Positions 16,516 to 23,716 of a DNA stretch of 36,594 bases are shown one piece after another (positions within the stretch are counted from its first letter, which is position 1; each line of letters opens with the position of its first letter). The notes beneath the pieces were generated by a model. It made no database searches. It saw only the letters and a list, made by a program, of their open reading frames with translations, and had not been told where the DNA came from. This DNA comes from Planctomycetota bacterium. Its GTDB lineage: Bacteria; Planctomycetota; Phycisphaerae; SM23-33. Position numbers and translations under genes: made by a program. Location: contig JAKPKY010000165.1 of NCBI GenBank assembly GCA_029553505.1, positions 1-36,594 on the forward strand, in the 5' to 3' direction.

Positions 16516-17868
16516 TCACTTGCCGTTGTGAGAGCGGATTTCCTGCGTCAGCAGTTCCAGCTGGGCGCTGAACTGCTTGTCTTTTCCGCCCATCTCCTCG
16601 ATGGTGCGGTTGGCATGCAGGACGGTGGTGTGATCGCGCCCGCCGAAGTACCCGCCGATTTCCTCCAGGCTGTGGCGCGTGAGGTTCCGGGCCAGGTACA
16701 TACAGATCTGCCGCGGGAAGGCGATGGATCGGCTGCGCTTCTTGGACTGGAGGTCGGCCAGGCGCACGTTGAAGCGCGAGGTGACGACGTCGAGGATGTC
16801 CTCGATGGTGATCTCGCGGTTCTTGACGGTCGGTTCGCCGCCGAGGGCTTCCTCGGCCAGCGGGAGGTTGAGTTCGCGCTCGGTGACCTGGGCGAGCATG
16901 GCCACCTTGGCGATGGCGCCTTCGAGCTCGCGGGTGTTGGAGTCGATTTTCCCGGCGATGAAGCAGACAACGTCTTCCGGCAGCTCGAGGTTCCGCAGCC
17001 GGGCCTTGCGCCGGACGATCGCCACGCGGGTCTCGTAGCTGGGCCGGTCGATCCGCGCGACCAGTCCCCAGTTGAACCGGCTGACGAGGCGCTCCTCCAG
17101 GCCCTTGATCTCCCCCGGCGAGCGGTCGCTGGACAGGATGATCTGTTTCTGCGCCTGGTAGAGCGTGTTGAAGGTGTGGAAGAATTCTTCCTGCGTCTGT
17201 TCGTGGTCGGAGAGGAACTGGATGTCGTCGATCACCAGCACGTCGGCGTGGCGGTAACGGTAGCGGAAGTCCTGGAGGCGTCCCTGCTCGACGGCCTCGA
17301 TGAAGTGATTGACGAATGTTTCGCACGACAGGTAGCAGATGGCGGCGTCCTGGCGGTCGGAGGTGATCTTCTGGCTGGTGGCCATCAGCAGGTGCGTCTT
17401 TCCGAGCCCGACGCTGCCGTGGATGAACAGGGGGTTGTAAGTCTTGCCGGGCGATTCGCTTACCGCAACGCAGGCCGCGTGGGCCAGTCGGTTGCACGGA
17501 CCGGTGACGAACGACTCGAAGGTGTATTCCTCGTTGATGGGGACGGCGGTTTCGCCCTCGCGCGGGGCGGAGTCGGTTTCCAGGGCGACTTCCACGCCGC
17601 CGGCGGGCGCGGGGAGGCTTTCCGCGTCGGTCAGGAAGCAGACGCCCACGAGGCGCCCCGTGGCGGTCTGGGCGGCCTCGGTGAACAGGCGCGTGGCGTG
17701 CTTGCGGCAGTACTCCTGCTCGCGTTTTCCGGGCGCCTTGATCTCCAGCAGGCCGTTGTCCAGCGCGATCGGTTCGAGGTGGGTGAACCACGGGCGGATG
17801 ATGTTCCCGCCTGCCGCGATGACCTCCTGGATGATGCGCTGCCAATGTTCGCGATCGACCGTCCCCAT
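16516..17868 (-). CDS. dnaA: Chromosomal replication initiator protein DnaA
   Basis: 450 residues from the ATG at 17868, which has GAGAGG nine bases upstream; the open frame continues far upstream but has no DnaA-like sequence there. DnaA binds oriC and melts it to start replication. Domain I about 1-90 (EHWQRIIQEVI); short linker with acidic Pro-rich sequence; domain III AAA+ ATPase with YTFESFVTGPCNRLAHAA, Walker A GSVGLGKT (151-158), Walker B VLVIDDIQFL, sensor region LSSDRSPGEIKGLEERLVSRFNWGL with the Arg finger area; domain IV DNA-binding helix-turn-helix with the signature GRDHTTVLHANRTIEE. The N-terminal helicase-loading domain is somewhat diverged, as in many non-proteobacteria. The gene is not followed by dnaN as in the classic cluster; instead trmB is convergent and the gap holds DnaA boxes. 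Confidence 0.97.
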   Translation of the reverse strand: MGTVDREHWQRIIQEVIAAGGNIIRPWFTHLEPIALDNGLLEIKAPGKREQEYCRKHATRLFTEAAQTATGRLVGVCFLTDAESLPAPAGGVEVALETDSAPREGETAVPINEEYTFESFVTGPCNRLAHAACVAVSESPGKTYNPLFIHGSVGLGKTHLLMATSQKITSDRQDAAICYLSCETFVNHFIEAVEQGRLQDFRYRYRHADVLVIDDIQFLSDHEQTQEEFFHTFNTLYQAQKQIILSSDRSPGEIKGLEERLVSRFNWGLVARIDRPSYETRVAIVRRKARLRNLELPEDVVCFIAGKIDSNTRELEGAIAKVAMLAQVTERELNLPLAEEALGGEPTVKNREITIEDILDVVTSRFNVRLADLQSKKRSRSIAFPRQICMYLARNLTRHSLEEIGGYFGGRDHTTVLHANRTIEEMGGKDKQFSAQLELLTQEIRSHNGK

Positions 17869-18046
17869 ATATGTCAACCTCTCGGGGGCGATAGGCGCCC
17901 GCAAGGATTTGTCTGTTCGTTCAGGAAAACCGTGTTCCGCATGGCTTGGGATGCCCGCGCTGTCCATAGCGCCGAATTGAACGTCCGTGCAGCAGCCAAA
18001 CGGACACATCGACGGCCGGAGTGTATCGGCGCGCGCGGCGCAAGTC

Positions 18047-18075
18047 AAAAAAAAACCGCGCGTCTTGTCGCGCGG
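18047..18075 (-). terminator. Rho-independent terminator of the 18.1 kb oxidoreductase gene
   Basis: On the minus strand a 7-bp GC stem CCGCGCG/CGCGCGG with 6-base loop (18056-18075) is followed directly by nine T residues (18055 down to 18047). Textbook intrinsic terminator, 39 bases after the stop codon at 18114, and upstream of the dnaA start. Confidence 0.9.
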
Positions 18076-18113
18076 GCGAGGGGTGCTGACATTGCGGAAG
18101 GGCGCGTCGCGCT

Positions 18114-19286
18114 CTAAGCCCAATCGGGCGCTCGATCCAGTTCCGCGGGAAGGCAAAAAGCGTCGTTGCAGCGATGCAGGACGTCGGCGACCTCGACGTT
18201 GCGGTCCCACGGGCACTGGCGGATACGGTCGTGGACGGCCTGGTATGTCGCGAAGATGAACCGCATCGTGTTGACGGACTGCTCGATGGGCGTGACGGGT
18301 TGCTCTTCGCCGGCCAGCACGCGCTGCACGTGGAAGTAGAACGGCCAGTGCGGTTCGGACACCTCGCGGATTTCGGGCTCGCGTCCCTGGACGTGCAATT
18401 CGGCCCGTCCTCCCCAGGACGCCCAGCCTCGCTCGCCCTCGATGACGATGTGGTGTCGCTCGGGCAGGCCGGCGTATTCCGCGCCGCGCGACGTTCCCGC
18501 GGCGCCGGCTGCCGCGATCGTCCCGGCGAAGAGGAATTCCGTTTCGTCGTCGTTGTCCAGAACACCCGTTGCGACGGCGGTGTCTTCCATTTCCAGCAGG
18601 CGCTCGTCGTGGAAGCGATACAGCGCGGCGCGCATCGTGCGAGGGCGTCCCACGTGCGACTCTGCGGTCCGCTGGGCCAGCGCGAGCATCTGGTTGAGGT
18701 AGTGCACCGTCTGGTTGCACAGGGCGCCGTCCAGCGCCGTCTTGCCCTGGTAGGCGCGCTTGCCCGCCCAGTCGACGCGGCGGAAATAATCCGGCTCGCG
18801 CCACCAGAGCGAGATTCCCCGCACCCGGCGGATGCGTCCCAACTCGCCGCGGCAGATCGCCTGGTTCAACCAGCGGGCCGTGGGACGCAGCAGGTGCTGG
18901 AAGTGCACGAGCAGCCGCCCGCCCGCGCGGCCCGAGGCGTCCACCATCGCGTCGCAGTCGGCCTGCGTGACGGCAGGGGGTTTCTCGCAGATCACGTACC
19001 GCCCCGCGCGCAGCGCCGCCAGCGAAGTCTCGGCATGGGCGTAGTGCGGGGTGACGTTGAGGATGACGTCCACGTCCTGGCGCGCCAGCAGCGCCTCGAG
19101 GCTGTCGCAGGATTCGAGCCCCGCCTGGCGGAGTTGCACGATCCGCTGGGCGGTGTCCGGGCGGTCGGGGTTCATCTCGTACCAGGCCACCGGACGGGCG
19201 GCGGGATGCCCCCGCATGATCTGAAGCATCGTGTAGCCGGCCATTCGGCCGGCGCTGATCAGTCCGTAACGCACGACATCGGGCAT
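18114..19286 (-). CDS. Gfo/Idh/MocA-family oxidoreductase
   Basis: 390 residues. N-terminal Rossmann domain with a variant dinucleotide motif, YGLISAGRMAGY (residues 7-18), ending in AWYEMNPDRPD; EKP motif in YVICEKPPAVTQADC (about 97-111); C-terminal sheet domain with TALDGALCNQTVHYLNQML in the place of the usual D..H catalytic segment (here Asp and His are kept: D-G-A-L-C-N-Q-T-V-H-Y). It differs from the first Gfo-like protein of this window and is not a recent duplicate. Family members act on sugars and cyclitols with NAD(P). It lies downstream of the UroD-like gene on the same strand but has its own consensus-like promoter in the 93-bp gap and a strong terminator behind it, so it can be a separate unit. 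Confidence 0.88.
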   Translation of the reverse strand: MPDVVRYGLISAGRMAGYTMLQIMRGHPAARPVAWYEMNPDRPDTAQRIVQLRQAGLESCDSLEALLARQDVDVILNVTPHYAHAETSLAALRAGRYVICEKPPAVTQADCDAMVDASGRAGGRLLVHFQHLLRPTARWLNQAICRGELGRIRRVRGISLWWREPDYFRRVDWAGKRAYQGKTALDGALCNQTVHYLNQMLALAQRTAESHVGRPRTMRAALYRFHDERLLEMEDTAVATGVLDNDDETEFLFAGTIAAAGAAGTSRGAEYAGLPERHHIVIEGERGWASWGGRAELHVQGREPEIREVSEPHWPFYFHVQRVLAGEEQPVTPIEQSVNTMRFIFATYQAVHDRIRQCPWDRNVEVADVLHRCNDAFCLPAELDRAPDWA

Positions 19287-19342
19287 GAGTCGTTCCGGGC
19301 GAACCCCGCGGGTCCGCCGCTCCTTCCAGGCAAAGTCACCGC

Positions 19343-19371
19343 TGTATACCGACTTTGCCCACCGGGTGCAA
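19343..19371 (-). promoter_or_regulatory. Promoter in front of the 18.1 kb oxidoreductase gene
   Basis: Minus strand TTGCAC (19366-19371), 17-bp spacer, TATACA (19343-19348), 57 bases before the ATG at 19286. Confidence 0.55.
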
Positions 19372-19379
19372 GCGGCGTT

Positions 19380-20372
19380 TCAACAGACTCCCGTGGCGCG
19401 GAGGATCGCCTCGTACGCCCACCGGTCCCATTCCTCCCGCACACCGATGCCCGGAAGGTCCGGATAGTTCTTGCAGATCAGGCAGCCGCGGAACGTCTCG
19501 ACCATCCGCCGGGCCTCGGACTCAATCAGCTTCCGGTCGCCCGTGGGGAGCACCTTCTGGATGTCCACCGGCGCCCACAGCGCCGCCTTGCGGCTCCGCA
19601 GCTTTGCCGCCAGCGCCAGCATGTCGTACCGCGCCGGCTGGTCGAACTGGAACACGTCCACCCCCGCGTCCAGCAGGTCGTCGAGAATCTCCCAGTTGTA
19701 TCCGCAGGAGTGCATCAGCACCTTCATGCCGTATTCGTGCGCCAGGCCGAACAGGCGCGTGTAAAGGTCCTTGAAGTACTCCCGCCACATCGCCGGGCTG
19801 AACAGCAGGCCGTTCTGTGTGCCCATGTCCTCGCCGATCATGATTCCGTCGGCCTGGGCCTGCCCGGCGGCGTGGATCTTCGCCTCGAACACCCCCGCCA
19901 CCATCGCGTGCAGGCGATGAAGCTCTTCGGGAAACTCCACCATGTCGGTGAAGTAGATTTCCATCTTGCGCAGGTACCGGGCGTTGTCGAAAATCCATCC
20001 GCCGATGTGCGCGAGCTTGAACCGGTCGGTCGGCTGGGCGAAATATTTACGCATGTTCGCCCAGCGGTCCGGATCGCTGTAATCCGGCGGGGTGAAATCG
20101 TCGAGCTGCTTCCAGTCCTTCAGGACCGGTTCGAGAATCTCGCCCTTGACCGACCCGCCGACCATCCGCACCCAGAGGTTGCCCCACTCGTCGTCGTAGT
20201 ATTCTTTTTTCCCCTCCTGCCAGCGACGGGGGGTGTAAGTCTTGGAAGGCCCGGCGCCGCCGCCGATCATGTCGTCAATCCGCTTGCCGCTGAACGTCAG
20301 GCCGCAGCGCGGCGCGCCGGTGTTCTCGATGTTGGCCAGGATAATCTCCCGGGGCGTCATCTCGCGGGTCAT
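19380..20372 (-). CDS. Uroporphyrinogen-decarboxylase-like (MtaA/CmuA-type) protein
   Basis: 330 residues. UroD-fold TIM barrel. Typical segments: MTPREIILANIENTGAPR at the start, the YYDDEWGNLWVRM strand, DGIMIGEDMGTQNGLLFSPAMWREYFKDLYTRLF, and the diagnostic VLMHSCGYNWEILDDLLDAGVDVFQFDQP, whose His and Cys resemble the zinc site of corrinoid-dependent methyltransferases (MtaA/CmuA group). True HemE residues for porphyrinogen binding are absent, so haem synthesis is unlikely. Relatives in planctomycetes and related bacteria sit with oxidoreductases and sulfatases in carbohydrate-utilisation clusters, perhaps handling O-methyl groups, though this is not proven. Divergent from an AraC-type regulator 96 bases away, with operator-like repeats between, so it is the likely target of that regulator. 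The Gfo-type gene follows on the same strand. Confidence 0.88.
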   Translation of the reverse strand: MTREMTPREIILANIENTGAPRCGLTFSGKRIDDMIGGGAGPSKTYTPRRWQEGKKEYYDDEWGNLWVRMVGGSVKGEILEPVLKDWKQLDDFTPPDYSDPDRWANMRKYFAQPTDRFKLAHIGGWIFDNARYLRKMEIYFTDMVEFPEELHRLHAMVAGVFEAKIHAAGQAQADGIMIGEDMGTQNGLLFSPAMWREYFKDLYTRLFGLAHEYGMKVLMHSCGYNWEILDDLLDAGVDVFQFDQPARYDMLALAAKLRSRKAALWAPVDIQKVLPTGDRKLIESEARRMVETFRGCLICKNYPDLPGIGVREEWDRWAYEAILRATGVC

Positions 20373-20418
20373 CGGCCGCTTCCTTCAAGAAGTTCAGTTG
20401 GCATTGTATGCGCTCTAA

Positions 20419-20457
20419 TAAGCCATAAAATAGCTTTACTTAGCCATTATTTAGCAT
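20419..20457. promoter_or_regulatory. Operator-like direct repeats between UroD-like gene and AraC regulator
   Basis: AT-rich stretch with TAAGCCATAA (20419-20428) and TTAGCCATTA (20440-20449), 21 bp apart (two helical turns), plus a partial third copy TTAGCAT (20451-20457). Spacing and direct orientation fit an AraC-type half-site pair. The AT-rich core probably also contains the divergent promoters. Confidence 0.55.
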
Positions 20458-20468
20458 AAATTGATATC

Positions 20469-21368
20469 ATGGAGCGAGGATATATTCAGGCATCGGCTCT
20501 TGCGCCGGGACCGGAACTGCTGAGCGCGGTCCACGACGGCGCGTTGTATCGCTTTCAATTGCGAACGGCGCACGTGGCGGAGCGACGGGAAGGGCCCAGC
20601 CGGCCCGCCCGGGCGCACGCCCACGCGGTCTATCACCTTGTCCTGTTCACCGAGGGCGTCAACCGTTTCCGCCTGAATGATCGTTGGGTTCCTTGCGAGC
20701 CCGGCACACTGGTGCTTTGCGCGCCGGGGCAGCGGCACAATTTCGCCCCGGCCGACGCGGGATCGACGGCATATCACGAGATCACCTTCTCGTTGGAAAG
20801 CGCGGGCGGACCGCTGCGCGTGCCGTTCGCGAAGCTGCTGTCGTTGTACGCCGGGGTCGAGTTGGTCGGTGCGCCGGCGACGCGAAGGCTCGAGGGCCTT
20901 CAGTTCCGCTGGTTTGCCAGACAGTACGAGCGGCTGATGGACCACATCGAGGCGGGCGGGCCTCTGCGATGGTTCCGCGCCTGGGGGACGGTCTGGCAAA
21001 TGCTTTCGGCCCTGGTGGAGGACTCGCCGCCGGGCGGACCGCCGGCCGGTCCGCTCGAAGAGGTGAGGGAATACCTCGAAGCGCACTTCGCCGATCCGCT
21101 GCGCGTGGCGGACTTGGCACGGCGGGCGCACGTGACGCCGGAACATTTCTGCCGGGCGTTCAAGGCGCGGTTCGGCTGCTCGCCGATCGCCCACCAGCGC
21201 CGCCTGCGGATTCGCGCGGCGCGGAACCTGCTGGCGACGACGGCATTGCGGTGCAAGGAGATCGCGCGCCGCCTGGGGTTTGCCGACGTGTACGGATTTT
21301 CGCGGGCGTTTTCCCGCAGCGAGGGGCTTTCGCCCCGCGCGTTCCGCGCGCGCAGCCGGCCGGCGTGA
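20469..21368 (+). CDS. AraC-family transcriptional regulator with cupin sensor domain
   Basis: 299 residues. N-terminal cupin-like ligand-binding domain (about 50-130: AHAHAVYHLVLFTEGVNRFRLNDRW, then PGTLVLCAPGQRHNF, with the His residues of a beta-barrel sensor). C-terminal AraC double helix-turn-helix about 195-295: VREYLEAHFADPLRVADLARRAHVTPEHFCRAFKARFG followed by IAHQRRLRIRAARNLL and the conserved EIARRLGFADVYGFSRAFSRSEGLSPRAFR. Transcribed away from the UroD-like gene; the 21-bp-spaced repeats in the gap are the likely binding site. It probably senses a sugar or a related metabolite and controls the UroD-like/oxidoreductase genes and perhaps itself. Followed after 65 bases by an IclR-type gene on the same strand. 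Confidence 0.93.
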   Translation: MERGYIQASALAPGPELLSAVHDGALYRFQLRTAHVAERREGPSRPARAHAHAVYHLVLFTEGVNRFRLNDRWVPCEPGTLVLCAPGQRHNFAPADAGSTAYHEITFSLESAGGPLRVPFAKLLSLYAGVELVGAPATRRLEGLQFRWFARQYERLMDHIEAGGPLRWFRAWGTVWQMLSALVEDSPPGGPPAGPLEEVREYLEAHFADPLRVADLARRAHVTPEHFCRAFKARFGCSPIAHQRRLRIRAARNLLATTALRCKEIARRLGFADVYGFSRAFSRSEGLSPRAFRARSRPA

Positions 21369-21424
21369 ATTCCCCCTTGCCTCGCCTGCCTTCGCGCGGT
21401 ACCATGGTTCCATAAAAGGAATCA

Positions 21425-21440
21425 ATTTCACTAATGAAAT
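21425..21440. promoter_or_regulatory. Palindrome overlapping the IclR-regulator start codon
   Basis: Perfect inverted repeat ATTTCA-CTAA-TGAAAT, with the ATG at 21434-21436 inside it. A looser inverted repeat GGTTCC/GGAATC (21405-21422) lies just upstream, and an AAGGA ribosome site (21416-21420) sits between them. Likely operator for self-repression, since IclR proteins bind similar AT-rich palindromes. Confidence 0.4.
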
Positions 21441-22228
21441 CAACGGCCCCATCTTCCAGCGCCCCCGCGCTGACGCGGGGGATCGCGGTGCTCCGCCTGC
21501 TGGGCGACGCGCGCGCGCGGACGCTCGAGGAGATCGCCCGCGCGACGCGCTGGCCGAAATCCTCGCTGTTGCGCCTCTGCCGGGACCTGACGGCGCTGGG
21601 GCTTCTCGGTCGCGACGAGGCGAGCCGGGCCTACACCGCCCGCGCGAGAATCGTCCCGCTGCACACGGGGGGCGAGTTGTCGGGCGAGCTGGACGCCGCC
21701 CTGGAGCGCCTGGTGGAAGCCACCGGCCGGACGGCAGAGTGGTACGTGCCGTCGGAAACGGGCATGGTGATTGTCCGCCGGGCCGAGCCCCAGACGGCGG
21801 AGGTGCGCGTCATCGCGCGGGTCGGATTCGTGCGCGCCTGGCGCGGGGAGCTGGATGCCGTGGCGGCGCTAGGAGCGGCGTGGTTTCGCCCGCGGGAACA
21901 TTCGACGGCGGGGTACTGGACGTACGTTCGCCCAGGCGTGCGGGGTGCGCTGCCCGTCCGCAGCGCAGCCGGGAAAATCGCCCGCGCGCGGGAGACGGGT
22001 TTTGTCGCCGATGAGGTGGTCAATCCCCATAGTGTGCGGAGACAGGCGGGCGTGGTGATTCGCGAAGGGCGCCCTCTCGGCGTGCTGGCGCTGGCGGAGC
22101 ACGTGGGCCCGCGCGGGCGCGCGAGCGCCCCGGCCGTCCGCGCCGCGCTGGAAAACGAGATTCGGAAACTGTCCGACGGGGGTGGAAGCGCGCCCCGCGG
22201 AACGACTGTTCGGGAGGACCGATCGTGA
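21434..22228 (+). CDS. IclR-family transcriptional regulator
   Basis: 264 residues. N-terminal winged helix about 10-65 with ALTRGIAVLRLLGDARARTLEEIARATRWPKSSLLRLCRDLTALGLLGRDEASRAYT, the normal IclR DNA-binding layout (helix-turn-helix then wing). C-terminal effector domain has ELDAALERLVEATGRTAEW, VRVIARVG, and near the end GFVADEVVNPHSVRRQAGVVIREGRPLGVLALAEH, the IclR ligand-binding signature region, though shorter than usual in the middle. Stop codon overlaps the sulfatase start (GTGA, 4 bp), so the two are translationally coupled and the regulator very likely controls that sulfatase. Start ATG is inside a palindrome that may be its own operator. The ligand is unknown; the coupled sulfatase hints at a sulfated-sugar product. 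Confidence 0.88.
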   Translation: MKSTAPSSSAPALTRGIAVLRLLGDARARTLEEIARATRWPKSSLLRLCRDLTALGLLGRDEASRAYTARARIVPLHTGGELSGELDAALERLVEATGRTAEWYVPSETGMVIVRRAEPQTAEVRVIARVGFVRAWRGELDAVAALGAAWFRPREHSTAGYWTYVRPGVRGALPVRSAAGKIARARETGFVADEVVNPHSVRRQAGVVIREGRPLGVLALAEHVGPRGRASAPAVRAALENEIRKLSDGGGSAPRGTTVREDRS

Positions 22229-23691
22229 GAGTTTTGATCCTCGATTTGGACACGCTGCGCCCCGACCACCTGGGCTGCTACGGCTACCATCGCAACACCT
22301 CGCCGAACCTCGATCGCATCGCGGCGGAGGGCGTGCGGTTCGACAACTACTACTGTTCCGACGCGCCATGTTTGCCGTCGCGGGCGGCGTGGGTGACTGG
22401 GCGGTTCGGCATCCACACGGGCGTGGTCGGCCACGGCGGAACCGCCGCCGACCTGCGGCTCCAGGGTTCGGAGCGGAGTTTCCGCGACCGCCTGGACCGC
22501 GAGAGCCTCTGGTCAATCTTCCGCCGCAAGGGGATGCACACCTGCTCGATCAGCCCGTTCGCCGAGCGCCACGGCGCGTACTGGTTCCTGTCCGGAATGA
22601 ACGAAGTGCACAATACCGGCCAGGGCGGCGGGGAATCCGCCGAGCGCATCACGCCGGTCGTGCTGGACTGGATCGAGCGGAACGCCGCGAAAGACGACTG
22701 GCTGCTGCACGTGAACTACTGGGACCCGCACACGCCGTACCGCGCGCCGGCGGAGTTCGGCAACCCGTTCGCCGACGATCCCCTGCCGGACTGGTTGACG
22801 GCGGAGGTGCTGGAAACACACCGCAACATGGTCGGCCCGCACTGCGCCCGCGAGATCGCCATGTACAACAACGCCACGAACCCGCGCCACCCGCGCCAGC
22901 CCGGCGAACTGAAGGACATGGGCGATTTGCGGCGGATGATCGACGGGTACGATTGCGGCATCCGCTACTTGGACGATCACATCGGCAAGCTGCTGGCGGC
23001 GCTGGAAACCCAGGACGTGCTGGATGAACTGGTGATCCTCGTCACGGCGGACCACGGCGAGAACCAGGGCGAGCTGGGCATCTATGGCGAGCACGCGACG
23101 GCCGACCGGATCACCTGCCGCATTCCGATGATCGTCCGCTGGCCGGGCGTGGCGAAGGCGGGTCACGCGGACGCCGACCTGCACTACAACCTCGATCTGG
23201 CGCCGACGCTTGCGGAGCTGTTCGCGCAGACCCCCGCGCCCAGCTGGGACGGGCAAAGCTACGCGCCGGCGTTGCGGGGTGGAAGCGCGGGGCGCGACGC
23301 GCTGGTCCTCAGCCAGAACTGCCACGTCTGCCAGCGGGGCGTGCGGTTCGGGCCCTGGATGTACGTGCGGACGTACCACGACGGATATCACCTGTTCGAC
23401 CGGGAGATGCTGTTCGACATCGAGCGGGACCCGCACGAGCAGCACAACCTCGCGGCCGAGCGCAGGGACATCTGCACCCAGGCCGCCGCCCACCTGCTCG
23501 ACTGGCACGACGAGATGATGGCGACGCAGCTTGACGGATACACCCTGGACCCGATGCGGACGGTGCTCGCCGAGGGCGGCCCGGAGCACGCGCGCGGACG
23601 ATTGCGGAAGTATTGCGAGTACCTGGAGCAGACCGGGCGCGGTTGGGCGATCGACGAACTCCGGAAACGCCACCCGCGCGAATTCGCGTAA
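22225..23691 (+). CDS. Formylglycine-dependent sulfatase
   Basis: 488 residues, GTG start at 22225 with GGGAGG at 22212-22217, overlapping the IclR stop. Alkaline-phosphatase-superfamily sulfatase. Start: VLILDLDTLRPDHLGCYGYHRNTSPNLDRIAAEGVRF with the metal-binding Asp residues. Active-site motif C-L-P-S-R (Cys49 to be converted to formylglycine) followed by AAWVTGR, the C-x-P-S-R-xxx-TG pattern. Further metal site near residue 273: VTADHGENQGELGIYGEH, and RIPMIVRWPG. C-terminal half has the PSWDGQSYAPAL and DIERDPHEQHNLA pieces shared by this family. No signal peptide, so it acts in the cytoplasm or is exported by another route. Cleaves sulfate esters, probably from glycan fragments; substrate not predictable. 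An activating formylglycine enzyme is not in the window. Confidence 0.94.
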   Translation: MRVLILDLDTLRPDHLGCYGYHRNTSPNLDRIAAEGVRFDNYYCSDAPCLPSRAAWVTGRFGIHTGVVGHGGTAADLRLQGSERSFRDRLDRESLWSIFRRKGMHTCSISPFAERHGAYWFLSGMNEVHNTGQGGGESAERITPVVLDWIERNAAKDDWLLHVNYWDPHTPYRAPAEFGNPFADDPLPDWLTAEVLETHRNMVGPHCAREIAMYNNATNPRHPRQPGELKDMGDLRRMIDGYDCGIRYLDDHIGKLLAALETQDVLDELVILVTADHGENQGELGIYGEHATADRITCRIPMIVRWPGVAKAGHADADLHYNLDLAPTLAELFAQTPAPSWDGQSYAPALRGGSAGRDALVLSQNCHVCQRGVRFGPWMYVRTYHDGYHLFDREMLFDIERDPHEQHNLAAERRDICTQAAAHLLDWHDEMMATQLDGYTLDPMRTVLAEGGPEHARGRLRKYCEYLEQTGRGWAIDELRKRHPREFA

Positions 23692-23716
23692 CCTGCGAAA
23701 AATTACGGACGGGGCG

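Noticed and set aside
17869-18804. N-terminal extension of the DnaA frame (762 codons in total)
   Set aside because: Overlaps the oxidoreductase gene and a terminator; DnaA-like sequence and the ribosome site start at 17868.
18174-20459. 761-codon plus-strand open frame
   Set aside because: Covers two well-supported minus-strand genes and their gap; no recognisable protein features.
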